Origin: Streptomyces formicae
GTDB taxonomy: Bacteria > Actinomycetota > Actinomycetes > Streptomycetales > Streptomycetaceae
DNA length: 64,000 nt
Reading direction: 5' to 3'
Assembly: GCF_022647665.1 (NCBI RefSeq)
Contig: NZ_CP071872.1
Location: 7,316,001-7,380,000, forward strand
Part shown: positions 49,826-59,700 of the stretch, piece by piece
How the letters are laid out: the number at the start of each line of letters is the position of its first letter
Position numbering within the stretch: the stretch's first letter is position 1
Notes under the pieces: model-generated
Databases searched by the model: none
What the model saw: the letters and a program-made list of their open reading frames with translations, nothing else
Told to the model about the DNA's origin: nothing
Translations under genes and position numbers: made by a program

Positions 49826-51868
49826 CTCAACCGTGCCGTCCGTCAGCCCGTCGTACAGTCCCTGCGCCAGCTGCTGTCCCAGCCGTCCCGCGAGCCGCAG
49901 CGCGTCCTCGAAGGCGGCGAGCGCCCGGAAGCGTTCGCCGTACCGGCGCTGGTCGGCGAGCGGGAGCCGGGGCAGCTGGAGCCGGCGGACGTCGAGCCGG
50001 GTGGCGGTGGAGGCATAGCTGCTGGCCTGGCGGTTGTTGGCGGTGCCGCGCAGGAAGCCGGCGAGGAACCAGGGGTCGAGCGCGGCCGGGTCGGGGCGCA
50101 GCAGCTGGAGGTTGCGGCCGAGCGCGGCGCCCGCGGTGGCCTCGTCCACGACACGGGCGGCCGAACCGCCGCCGAGCACGGGGACGACGACATCACCGGC
50201 CTGGAGGAGGACAGGCTCGACGGGCTCCTCGCCGGGGCCGGAGGCGTCCGGGAGGGTGCCGGACGGGGCGGTGCCGGCGAGGACGTCGTGCTCGGTGAGG
50301 ACGAGGACCGAGCCGGTGCCGGACCCGCCCGGGCGCAGCTCCAGGGCGCCCGCGCGGACGAGTTCGCCGACCGTGGTGCCGGTCCAGCGGGCGGGTCCGG
50401 GGGTGGCGGCCTCGGCGGGCGGCGGCGTGAGGTCGCCGGTGAGGCGCAGGATGTCCGTCAGGCGCTCCCGTACGCCGGTGAGCTCGGCGGCGCTCCCACC
50501 GGCGGCCGGGGGCGGCAGATGGCGGGCGGGCGCCAGGTCGACGTCGTCGTCGAGGAGTTCGATGACGGGCACGGAGCGGCTGACGCCGGGCTGTTCCTCG
50601 GCGGTGCCGCTGCGGTCGAAGGGCTGCCAGGCGTCGAGCACCGTGTGGTGCACGGCCTGCCAGTCGAGCTTGTCACGTCCGCCGCTGCCGGCGGGCTCGG
50701 CGGTGTCGACGAACAGCAGCTCGGGGGCGGGGCGTTCGGCGGCGGCCGGGCGGCGCAGCACCCACAGGTGGAGCGGGATGCCGTACGGGGGCGCGGCCCC
50801 GGCGGGCAGGGCGACGACCGCGCGCAGGGCGCCGCGGCGCAGCAGGTCGGCGCGGATACGACGGCCGGAGCGACGGGAGGCGGCCGCCGGGGGCATCAGC
50901 AGCACGGCGCTGCCGCCGGGGCGCAGCCGGGCGAGTGCGTGCTGCACCCAGGCCAGTTCGGACTCGGTGCGGGCCGGGAAGCCGTACTCCCAGCGCGGGT
51001 CGTAGGCGAGCTCCTCGTGGCCCCAGTTGCGCTCGTTGAACGGCGGGTGGCAGAGGACCGCGTCGGCGGTGAGCCGCGCGAAGGCGTCGGCGCGCAGTGA
51101 GTCGCCGGTGCGGACGTGCACCTCGGCGTCGGAGTGGAGGGCGAGGCGCAGCGCGGCGAGCGCCGCGAGATCGGGGTCCGCCTCCTGTGCGTACAGGCCG
51201 GTGGGGCGGGCGGCGGCCCGCAGGAGTGCCCCCGTGCCGCAGGCGGGGTCGAGCACGGTCGCTGCGGGGCCGGCCAGCGCGGCCATCAGCGCGGCCGGGC
51301 CGGGCGGAGTGAGCGTGTACTGGCGGGGGTTGGCGTCGAGGTGCCGGCCGAGGAGGAACTCGAACGCCTGGCGGGCGCCCGTCTCGGCGGCGAGCTCGGC
51401 GGCGCCGCGCAGCAGCGGGACGGAGCCGCGCAGCGCGGCGGCGTCCGGGGTGGGCACGGCCCGCTCGCCGGGCGGCCCGAACCGCGGGGTGAGGACCGCT
51501 TCGAGCGCCTTGGGCAGCATCGTCGCCAGGCGCACGTCGGAGACCGCGGTGAGCTCCAGCCAGGCGGTGGGCCGGTCGCGTACGAGCAGCAGGGCGCAGC
51601 CCGCCTGGCCGAGGGCGGTGACGGCGCCGTCGGGGTGTGCGGCGACCTGCTGCCAGACCCGCTCGCGGAGCGGGACCTCGGCGAGCTTGCCCTGGTCGCG
51701 CAGCCACTGCTCGACCTCACCGAGCGCGAAGGACGGGCTGGTCTCGGTGCCGCCGACGGGCCTGGGGAAGTCGGCGTGCCGGCGCCGCCAGTTGCTGACC
51801 GCTGCCCGCCCGACACCCGCGAGCCGGGCGATTCCGGCGGCGGTCACCTCTGCAGCGTTCTCCGGCAC
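49820..51868 (-). CDS. HTH / N6-DNA methylase / specificity-like fusion protein
   Basis: A 682-residue protein. Residues 1-60 form a DNA-binding domain (VTAAGIARLAGVGRAAVSNW). A spacer follows, then a HsdM-type methylase with motif I VLDPACGTGALLRAAA (about residue 215). Motif IV, normally N/D-P-P-Y/F, reads CHPPFNERNW, with His in the first position. The C-terminal 150 residues resemble a type I specificity half-domain, ending in LQLPRLPLADQRRYGERFRA and a helical GLYDGLTDG. No restriction subunit is nearby. GTG 51868 is chosen for its GAGGGAGG site; starts up to 51961 are possible. Confidence 0.8.
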   Translation of the reverse strand: MPENAAEVTAAGIARLAGVGRAAVSNWRRRHADFPRPVGGTETSPSFALGEVEQWLRDQGKLAEVPLRERVWQQVAAHPDGAVTALGQAGCALLLVRDRPTAWLELTAVSDVRLATMLPKALEAVLTPRFGPPGERAVPTPDAAALRGSVPLLRGAAELAAETGARQAFEFLLGRHLDANPRQYTLTPPGPAALMAALAGPAATVLDPACGTGALLRAAARPTGLYAQEADPDLAALAALRLALHSDAEVHVRTGDSLRADAFARLTADAVLCHPPFNERNWGHEELAYDPRWEYGFPARTESELAWVQHALARLRPGGSAVLLMPPAAASRRSGRRIRADLLRRGALRAVVALPAGAAPPYGIPLHLWVLRRPAAAERPAPELLFVDTAEPAGSGGRDKLDWQAVHHTVLDAWQPFDRSGTAEEQPGVSRSVPVIELLDDDVDLAPARHLPPPAAGGSAAELTGVRERLTDILRLTGDLTPPPAEAATPGPARWTGTTVGELVRAGALELRPGGSGTGSVLVLTEHDVLAGTAPSGTLPDASGPGEEPVEPVLLQAGDVVVPVLGGGSAARVVDEATAGAALGRNLQLLRPDPAALDPWFLAGFLRGTANNRQASSYASTATRLDVRRLQLPRLPLADQRRYGERFRALAAFEDALRLAGRLGQQLAQGLYDGLTDGTVEA

Positions 51869-52090
51869 GGGGCGGCCTCCCTCTTCTTCGTCGTCGGACC
51901 TTCCATCGGCGTCGTCCCGCCCTGGTGTGACACCGAGCATACCGACGCCCACAAGACCCATCCCTTCACAGCGTGAGCCAACCCATCTCACGTGAATCCT
52001 GTTGACTCGGTTCACAGGCTCTGTTCTTATTGACCTATCGCTACACGGGACCGGCGAACGGACCCACAAACAACGTCCGGGAGGACACCC

Positions 52091-52921
52091 ATGTCCCAGT
52101 ACACGCAGCAACCCCCGTACGCTCCCGAGCCGCCCGTGCCGCACTCGCCCGCACCGCACCCGGCCGCCCGCAACGGCCTCGGCACCGCCGCGCTGATCCT
52201 CGGGATCATCGGCGCCCTGTCCGGCGTGATCCCGTTCTTCTTCTGGCTGGCGGGCATCCTCGGCCTCATCGGGCTGATCCTCGGCTTCTCCGCCCGCGGC
52301 AGAGTCAAGCGGGGCGAGGCCACCAACAAGGGAGTCGCGCTGGCCGGCGTGATCCTCGGCCTGGTGTCGCTGGTCCTGTCGGTGGTCGGCGCGGTCATCA
52401 CGTTCAAGGCGGTGGGCGACGCGGTCGACGAGATCAACAAGGCCACTTCCGGCAGCTCCGCCTCGAAGCGGCCCGGCGCGGGCAGCGACAAGCCCCTGGA
52501 GAAGGCGGAGGGCGGCGAGGACGCGACCGGCAAGGCGCTCGCCGCCGGCGACTCGGCCGTCTACGACGACGAGCTGACCGTCACCGTGTCGGAGCCGAAG
52601 CCCTACACCCCTGGCGAGGTCGCCGCCGGCCACACCAAGGGCAACAAGGCGTACCAGGTCACCGTCACGATCGAGAACGCCGGCAAGGAGAAGTTCGACG
52701 CCTCGCTCGTCACCGCGGAGGCCCGCGCCGGCAAGGACGGCGTCAGCGCCGAGGAGATCTACGACGACAAGGTCGGCGAGCCGATCACCGGCACCGTCCT
52801 GCCCGGCAAGAAGGTGACGACCACCTGGGCCTTCGACACCCCCGCCGGCGCCGCGAACCTGACGATCGAGATCAGCCCCGGCTTCGAGTACAACGCGTCC
52901 GTCTGGGACCTGAAGCTCTGA
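52091..52921 (+). CDS. DUF4190/DUF4352-type membrane protein
   Basis: A 276-residue protein. A Pro/Tyr-rich cytosolic start (SQYTQQPPYAPEPPVPHSPA) precedes two membrane segments of DUF4190 type (LGTAALILGIIGALSGVIPF; LAGVILGLVSLVLSVVGAVI). A Lys/Gly/Ala linker and an external immunoglobulin-like DUF4352 domain follow (DELTVTVSEPKPYTPGEVAA; KAYQVTVTIENAGKEKFDAS; TTTWAFDTPAGAANLTIEIS). It is a surface protein of unknown role. A strong GGGAGG site precedes the ATG. Confidence 0.83.
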   Translation: MSQYTQQPPYAPEPPVPHSPAPHPAARNGLGTAALILGIIGALSGVIPFFFWLAGILGLIGLILGFSARGRVKRGEATNKGVALAGVILGLVSLVLSVVGAVITFKAVGDAVDEINKATSGSSASKRPGAGSDKPLEKAEGGEDATGKALAAGDSAVYDDELTVTVSEPKPYTPGEVAAGHTKGNKAYQVTVTIENAGKEKFDASLVTAEARAGKDGVSAEEIYDDKVGEPITGTVLPGKKVTTTWAFDTPAGAANLTIEISPGFEYNASVWDLKL

Positions 52922-52993
52922 CTCGCTCTCCCACTTCCCTCAGCACGCTCCTCCTCCGCCACCCTCCCCGCGTCACCACCTCGGAGATCGACC

Positions 52994-53758
52994 ATGTCTG
53001 CCACCGCTCTGGTACGGATGAAGCGCACCGTCCTCGCCTCCCTCTGCACCGCCACCGCCCTCTCCCTCACAGCGTGCGGCCCTCTCGGCGCCGCCGCGGC
53101 CGGGACCGGGGCAAGCGCCGACTCGGGCCCGTACGCCGAACTGTCGGGACCGGAAGTGCTCAACAAGGCCGTCAAAGTGACGAAGGCCGCGACCTCCCTC
53201 AGACTCGGCGTCACCATGACCACCGCCGACGGCCCGGTACAGGCGCATCTGGCGGTCGACACCAAGGGCGACTGCGCGGGGACCATATCCTTCGGCACCG
53301 CCGCCACCACGGAGCTCATCAAGACCGGCGACACCGTCTACCTGCGCTTCGACGAGGCGATGCTGCGCAAGGAGGGCGAGGGCCGGCCGAAGGAGGAGAC
53401 CGACGCCGTCCTGAAGACCCTGCTGGGCAAGTGGGTCAAGGACGACGCCGACAGCGGTGACGCCAAGGACCTGGTGGAGTTCTGCGACCTGGACACCTAT
53501 CTCGGCGGCTTCGAGGCCAACGACAACATCGCCAGGAAGGGCGGGGAGTCGGCGGTGAACGGCACGCCGACGCTCGTCCTCACCGAGTCCTACCGCGACG
53601 AGAAGTACACGGTGCACGTGGCCGCCAAGGGCACGCCGTATCTGCTCAAGCTCCAGGTGGCCGGCGGCGCCGAGCCGATGTCCATGACCTTCTCGGAGTT
53701 CGACAAGCCGGTCGCCGCGAAGAAGCCCGCGGCGAAGGACATCGCCGACGTCGGCTAA
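52994..53758 (+). CDS. Secreted lipoprotein, LppX/LolA-like
   Basis: A 254-residue lipoprotein. The signal is RTVLASLCTATALSLTAC with lipobox Cys. The mature part alternates beta strands in the style of LppX/LprAFG or LolA-like barrels (SLRLGVTMTTADGPVQAHLA; TIKTGDTVYLRFDEAML region; YLLKLQVAGGAEPMSMTFSE). It lies 72 bp after the DUF4352 gene and may share its transcript. ATG 52994 has GGAG upstream; ATG 53018 would give a more typical short signal. Confidence 0.8.
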   Translation: MSATALVRMKRTVLASLCTATALSLTACGPLGAAAAGTGASADSGPYAELSGPEVLNKAVKVTKAATSLRLGVTMTTADGPVQAHLAVDTKGDCAGTISFGTAATTELIKTGDTVYLRFDEAMLRKEGEGRPKEETDAVLKTLLGKWVKDDADSGDAKDLVEFCDLDTYLGGFEANDNIARKGGESAVNGTPTLVLTESYRDEKYTVHVAAKGTPYLLKLQVAGGAEPMSMTFSEFDKPVAAKKPAAKDIADVG

Positions 53759-53848
53759 CGCCGACGGAGGGGAGCGGGGGACACGGCCGGGGGGGCACAG
53801 CCGTGGAGGCCGCCGGAGGGGGGCGGCTTCCCCTGCTGCTGCCGAGCG

Positions 53849-55069
53849 TCAGCGTGCCGCCAGGGCCTTCAGCCGGGCGGCCTGGCTCTCCATGGTCCGC
53901 CGCATCCGCGGCCCGAAGGGCTTCTCCACGAGCCGGTGGATCAGCCAGGCGAGGGTCAGCATCGCGCCGATCGTGAGCAGCAGCGTCGGCCAGGCGGGGA
54001 GGTGGAGCTTGCGGCTCAGCACCGAGATGACGAACCAGCCGATGTGCTCGTGCACCAGATAGAAGGGGTACGTGAGGGCTCCGGCGAACGTCAGCCAGCG
54101 CCAGTTGGCCCACCGCAGCCAGCCCAGGGCCACCGCCGCCACGGCGAGGTAGGCGAGGGTCACGATCGCCAGGATGACGTGCGGGTTGCGCTCCAGGTAG
54201 ACGTTGGTGGCGTTGGGGTCCCACAGCGCGGAGATGGCGTAGCGCTGACCGAACGCCCAGCTCACACCCACGATGCCCCAGAGCAGCAGGTCGCTTCCGT
54301 AGCGGTGGATCAGGTAGAGCGCGAGTCCGCCGATGAAGAACGGGGCGTGGTCGCGCATCACGATCTGGTCGGTCAGCGGATGGTCGGCGACCCGGGCGAG
54401 GACGCCGGCGACCGTCCACAGGCAGCAGAAGATGACCACACGCCGGTAGGTCACGCCCTTCCATACCACGAAGAGCGCGAAGAGCAGATAGAACTTCGCC
54501 TCCACCCACAGCGTCCAGCAGACCCCGAGGACGCGGTTGGCCCCCATCGGCTGCTGGAGCATGGTGAAGTTGACGATGATCTCGTCGAGGCGGAGCGGGG
54601 CGATGACCGACGGCAGGGCGAAGCACGCGATGCAGGTCAGCACGATCGCGACCCAGTAGGCCGGGTAGAGCCGGGAGACGCGGGAGCGGAAGAAGTGCCC
54701 GAGCGACTTGCCCCAGCTGCTCATGCAGATGACGAAGCCGCTGATGATGAAGAAGAGCTGGACGCCGAGGTTGCCGTAGGTCGCCGCGGCGGACAGGTCG
54801 GGGAAGAGCTCCTTCGGGGAGCCGCCCCAGGCGTGGCCGACCTGGCCCTTGCCGGCGTAATGGAAGATGCAGACGCTCAGCGCCGCCAGGATGCGCAGCC
54901 CGTCGAGAGCGCGCAGGCGGTCGTCACGGGGCTTCTTGTCCGCCGGACCTGCCACGTCGAGCACGACCGGGGTGGTGCGGTCGGCGCCGTCCCGTGGGTC
55001 CCGTGGGCCCGGTGCCCGTTCCGGTGCGGCGTCCGCTCCCAGTTCTCGAACCCCTGCACCACTGCTCAT
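53849..55069 (-). CDS. OafA/YrhL-type membrane acyltransferase
   Basis: A 406-residue acyltransferase-3 family protein with about ten membrane segments. After a 50-residue hydrophilic start comes ALDGLRILAALSVCIFHYAG with the catalytic-type His and the conserved LDGLR. GVQLFFIISGFVICMSSWGK and FFRSRVSRLYPAYW are the R-x-x-R-x-P signature. It acetylates or acylates extracytoplasmic carbohydrate or an antibiotic; the target is unknown. Confidence 0.92.
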   Translation of the reverse strand: MSSGAGVRELGADAAPERAPGPRDPRDGADRTTPVVLDVAGPADKKPRDDRLRALDGLRILAALSVCIFHYAGKGQVGHAWGGSPKELFPDLSAAATYGNLGVQLFFIISGFVICMSSWGKSLGHFFRSRVSRLYPAYWVAIVLTCIACFALPSVIAPLRLDEIIVNFTMLQQPMGANRVLGVCWTLWVEAKFYLLFALFVVWKGVTYRRVVIFCCLWTVAGVLARVADHPLTDQIVMRDHAPFFIGGLALYLIHRYGSDLLLWGIVGVSWAFGQRYAISALWDPNATNVYLERNPHVILAIVTLAYLAVAAVALGWLRWANWRWLTFAGALTYPFYLVHEHIGWFVISVLSRKLHLPAWPTLLLTIGAMLTLAWLIHRLVEKPFGPRMRRTMESQAARLKALAAR

Positions 55070-55215
55070 CGAACTCTCTCCCCATCAAGGCCGGCGAAGC
55101 TGCACTGTAAACATGCCGCCGCCCGGTTTTGGGGCCGAGGAAGCTCCCTTCCGGCACTGTTCACCCAGACCTCATCCGGACGTTCCCGAGGGGGCCCGCG
55201 GGGTGCCGGGCGCCG

Positions 55216-56094
55216 TCAGCCGTCGCACTGAGCGAGCATCGTCCTCTTGTCCGCCGCGGTCACCGGCATCGCGTATTTCAGGGCGACCTCGGCGAAGCGG
55301 ACCGCGTACGCGCACCGGATCTGCCTGTTCGGCGGGAGCCAGGACGCGGGCCCGGAGTCCCCCTTGGACGAGTTGGCACGACCGTCGACCGGGATCAGAT
55401 TGAGCGCGTCGTTGGCGAGCTGCTTGCGCTTGCTCTCCGGCCAACGGGACGAACCCATCTGCCAGCTGTACGACAGCGGCACCACGTGGTCTATCTGCAC
55501 CTCGGCGGCTTGCTGCTTGGTCCACTCGATGGTCTTGCCGGTGTACGGATCATGCAGCGTCATGGCGACGACGACACAGTCGGAACCGGTTCGGAAACGC
55601 ACGTTCCGACCGTCGCGCTTCAAAAGATCGTTTCGGGTGTCACAACCGTTCCGCGCCAGTGGGACACCGTCGGCCGTGTCCATCCACGCATAGCCGAACT
55701 CGTCCCTGGCGTAGCCCGTCTTCGGCCCTCGCCCCTTTGTCGCCACTGCCTTGATGAGCTCGCGAGCCGCAGCCCTGTCGGCCTCGCTCGTCAGAAGGGC
55801 GAGACCCGGCTTGGTTCCGTCCCGGTTCTGCAGCGGGCTGACAGCGTGCCCGTCCCGCGCCGCTGCCCCGCTTCCCGGGGAACCGGTGTCGTCAAGGCCA
55901 TCGCACCCGGTGGCGAGGGCCATGGCAGCGAACACCGCAAGTCCGGCACGAGCGAGCGAGCCCGGCAGACCGTTGCGCCTGGCGCGCCTCTCGTACAGCA
56001 CCGTGCGCCCCTCGGGCGCGAGGGCGACGGTGGCGGTGGCCGTGGCGGACGCGGTGGCCGTGGCGGACGGCGGGGATATGGGACGACGAGTCAC
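55216..56094 (-). CDS. Exported HNH endonuclease-family lipoprotein
   Basis: A 292-residue protein. The hydrophobic stretch LARAGLAVFAAMALATGC reads as a lipoprotein signal with Cys about residue 63. The C-terminal half is an HNH/DUF1524-type nuclease: QIDHVVPLSYSWQMG with the DHxxP core, then ANDALNLIPVDGRANSSKGD with the metal-binding Asn and Lys. It probably degrades external nucleic acid. GTG 56001 (GAGGGG 6 bases upstream) would give a normal-length signal and may be the true start instead of GTG 56094; the extra 31 residues are a repetitive Ala-Thr run. Confidence 0.83.
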   Translation of the reverse strand: MTRRPISPPSATATASATATATVALAPEGRTVLYERRARRNGLPGSLARAGLAVFAAMALATGCDGLDDTGSPGSGAAARDGHAVSPLQNRDGTKPGLALLTSEADRAAARELIKAVATKGRGPKTGYARDEFGYAWMDTADGVPLARNGCDTRNDLLKRDGRNVRFRTGSDCVVVAMTLHDPYTGKTIEWTKQQAAEVQIDHVVPLSYSWQMGSSRWPESKRKQLANDALNLIPVDGRANSSKGDSGPASWLPPNRQIRCAYAVRFAEVALKYAMPVTAADKRTMLAQCDG

Positions 56095-56256
56095 GCCCGC
56101 ATCCTAGAGCGAGAGTTGACGCCCGCCGCTCGTGCGTCGGATCGTGCCGGTGCCCCACCCGTCTCGCGGGGCGGCAGCCCACGCGCCGGGACACGTCTGC
56201 CCTACGTACGATGCGAGGACGGCAACGCAGGAGCGGGAGCGGGAAGGAGCACGCGC

Positions 56257-56709
56257 GTGGAGTTCGTGGTCTTCATGACGCTGCCCGGCCTGGCGATCCT
56301 GCTGACGGCCGTGGCCGCCGTCGACCAGATCGCCCTGCGGACCGGCCGCTCCCGGTGGCTGCCCTGGCGCAGCGCGGCCCGTCAGGGCCAGGTGTCGGCC
56401 ACCGGATTCGAGCAGCTGCACGCGAGCTTCTCGCCCGGCAAGCAGGCCGAGCTGAAGGAGCGGCAGTCCGCGCTGGTCCTGCGCGACGACGAGACCGACG
56501 GCGCCCCGCCGCGCTCGACGGTCGATCTCGCGACGGGGAAGGCGGTCATCCGCCTCCCCCGCCGAGACGGGTGCCGTCCGGCTACGAACCCAGGATCGTC
56601 GTCAGGAACTCCCCGGTCCACGCGAGCAGTTCGCGTCCCACCACGGGCTTTCCGCCGATCTTGCCGGTCGTCGGGCGCGGCACCAGGACCTGGTGGACCG
56701 CCGGCTTGA
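56257..56709 (+). CDS. Small membrane protein (DUF6191-like), overlapping mfd
   Basis: A 150-residue frame with one N-terminal membrane segment (VVFMTLPGLAILLTAVAAVD) and a soluble part (ATGFEQLHASFSPGKQAELK, then DGAPPRSTVDLATGKAVIRL). The segment up to VIRLPRR looks genuine. The last 45 residues lie antisense to the 3' end of mfd, overlapping by 128 bp, and are Arg/Pro/Ser-rich, so the true C-terminus is uncertain. GTG 56257 has AAGGAG 7 bases upstream. Confidence 0.68.
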   Translation: MEFVVFMTLPGLAILLTAVAAVDQIALRTGRSRWLPWRSAARQGQVSATGFEQLHASFSPGKQAELKERQSALVLRDDETDGAPPRSTVDLATGKAVIRLPRRDGCRPATNPGSSSGTPRSTRAVRVPPRAFRRSCRSSGAAPGPGGPPA

Positions 56710-59700
56710 TGACCGTACGCGGATACAGCCGCTTCAGCCGCAGCTCCTGCGACTCCCTCAGCTCCACCGGCGCGAAGCGGATGTTCGGGCCCTGGAGGAC
56801 GATCTCGCCGACGCCGCACGCCCGTGCGAGCATCCGCAGCCCGGCCACGAGCAGGAGGTTCTCGACGGGCTCCGGCAGCTTGCCGTAGCGGTCGGTGAGC
56901 TCCTCCCGTACGGCCCTGATGTCCTCCTCCGTGTTGGCGGAGGCGATCGCGCGGTACGCCTGGAGGCGCAGCCGCTCGCCCGGCGCGTAGTCGTGCGGGA
57001 CGTGCGCGTCGACCGGGAGCTCGATCTTGACCTCCAGGGGCGGCTCCTCCTGAACGCCGCCCTCCAGCGAGGCGCGGTAGTCGGCGACCGCCTCGCCCAC
57101 CATGCGTACGTACAGGTCGAAGCCGACGCCCGCGATATGGCCCGACTGCTCGCCGCCGAGCAGATTGCCCGCGCCGCGGATCTCCAGGTCCTTCATCGCG
57201 ACGTACATGCCCGCGCCCATCTCGGTGTGCTGGGCGATCGTCGCCAGCCGCTCGTGGGCGGTCTCGGTCAGCGGCTTCTCCGGCGGGTAGAGGAAGTAGG
57301 CGTAGCCCCGCTCGCGGCCACGCCCCACACGTCCGCGCAGCTGGTGCAGCTGCGAGAGGCCGAAGTTGTCGCCGCGCTCGACGATGAGCGTGTTGGCGTT
57401 GGAGATGTCGATGCCGGACTCGACGATCGTCGTCGACACGAGCACGTCGAACTTCTTCTCCCAGAAGTCGACGACGACCTGCTCCAGCGCCGACTCCGAC
57501 ATCTGGCCGTGGGCGGTGGCGATCCGGGCCTCGGGGACGATCTCCCGCAGCCGCGCCGCCGCCCGGTCGATCGACTCGACGCGGTTGTGGATGTAGAAGA
57601 CCTGGCCCTCGCGGAGCAGTTCACGACGGATGGCCGCGCCGATCTGCTTCTCCTCGTAGGGGCCGACGAAGGTGAGCACCGGGTGGCGCTCCTCCGGCGG
57701 GGTGGTGATCGTCGACATCTCGCGGATGCCGGTGACCGCCATCTCCAGCGTCCGCGGGATCGGGGTCGCTGACATCGTCAGGACGTCGACGTTGGCGCGC
57801 AGCTTCTTCAGCTGCTCCTTGTGCTCGACACCGAAGCGCTGCTCCTCGTCGACGACGACCAGCCCCAGGTCCTTGAACTTCGTCTCGGACGAGAAGAGCC
57901 GGTGGGTGCCGATGACGATGTCGACCGAGCCGTCCCGCAGCCCCTCCAGGGTCGCCTTCGCCTCCGCGTCCGACTGGAAGCGGGACAGCGCCCGCGTGGC
58001 GACGGGGAACTGCGAGTACCGCTCGGAGAAGGTCCCGAAGTGCTGCTGCACCAGCAGCGTCGTCGGGACGAGGACCGCGACCTGCTTGCCGTCCTGGACG
58101 GCCTTGAAGGCGGCCCGTACCGCGATCTCCGTCTTGCCGTAGCCGACGTCGCCGCAGACGAGGCGGTCCATGGGGACCGACTTCTCCATGTCCTCCTTCA
58201 CCTCGGCGATGGTGGACAGCTGGTCGGGCGTCTCGGCGTACGGGAAGGCGTCCTCCAGCTCCCGCTGCCAGGGGGTGTCCGTGCCGAAGGCGTGGCCGGG
58301 CGCCGCCATCCGGGCGCTGTACAGCTTGATCAGGTCCGCGGCGATCTCCTTGACCGCCTTCTTCGCGCGCGCCTTGGTCTTCGTCCAGTCGGCGCCGCCG
58401 AGCCGGTGCAGCGTCGGGGCCTCGCCGCCGACGTACTTGGTGACCTGCTCCAGCTGGTCGGTGGGGATGTAGAGGCGGTCGCCGGGCTGGCCGCGCTTGG
58501 CAGGGGCGTACTCGACGAGGAGGTACTCGCGGGTCGCGCCCTGGACCGTGCGCTGCACCATCTCCAGGTAGCGGCCGACGCCGTGCTGCTCGTGGACGAT
58601 GTAGTCGCCGACCTCCAGCGTCAGCGGATCGATCTGCTTGCGGCGCCGGGTCGGCATCCGGGCGCCGTCCTTGCCTGCGGCCTTCTGCCCGGACAGGTCG
58701 GTCTCGGTGAGGACGGCGAGCCGGAGGCCCGGGTCGATGAAGCCGTAGTCGATGGAACCGGTGCTGACGTGGACCACGGACGGGGAGATCTCTCCGAGGT
58801 CCGCTTCGAGGCGGGCGGCGATGCCCTCGCCGCCGAGGACCTCGGTGTAGCGGGCGGCCGGGCCGTGGCCCTCGGTCACGTACACCGTGCGCCAGCCGTC
58901 GGCGAGCCAGCCCTTGGTGTCGGCCAGTGCGCGTGCGGTGTCGCCGCGGTACGTCTCCGGGGCGTGCATGCCGAGCTTGAGGGTGTCCGCGTCGCCCGCC
59001 GCGTCAGCGGCAAATGTCAGGGCTGCGTCGGCGGTGAACGGCGACACCGACCACCACATCATCCCGAGCTCGCTCGCCCGCTCCCGGACGTCCGCGATGC
59101 CCCACAGCGAGGCCGCGCCGACGTCGATCGGGGCCTTGCCGCCGCCGGCGGACGCCGCCCAGGACGCCTGGAGGAACTCCTGCGACGTCGCCACCAGGTC
59201 GGCGGCCCGGGTACGGACCCGCTCCGGGTCGCACACCACGGCCATCGAGCCCTTCGGCATGACGTCCAGCAGCAGCTCCATGTCGTCGACAAGGACGGGG
59301 GCGAGGGACTCCATGCCCTCGACCGCGATGCCCTCGGCGATCTTGCCGAGCAGTTCGCCGAGCTCGGGGTGGCGCTCGGCGAGGGCCGCGGCCCGTCCCC
59401 GTACCTCGTCCGTCAGCAGCAGCTCACGGCAGGGCGGGGCCCACAGCCCGTGCTCGGCGACCTCCAGCGAGCGCTGGTCGGCGACCTTGAAGTAACGGAT
59501 CTCCTCGATGTCGTCGCCCCAGAACTCGATCCGGAGCGGGTGCTCCTCGGTCGGCGGGAAGACATCGAGGATGCCGCCGCGCACCGCGAACTCGCCGCGC
59601 TTCTCGACCAGCTCGACCCGGGAGTACGCGGCGGCCGCGAGCCCGTCCACGACCTCCTCCAGGTCCGCGGTCCGTCCGGTCCGCAGCGCCACCGGCTCCA

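Noticed and set aside
49820..51868. The methylase as the core of a BREX, Pgl or type I restriction system
   Set aside because: No restriction, ATPase, phosphatase or other BREX/Pgl partner genes are found on either side.
55216..56094. HNH protein as a homing or phage endonuclease
   Set aside because: It carries an export signal with a lipobox and lies in ordinary chromosomal context, which fits a secreted nuclease better.
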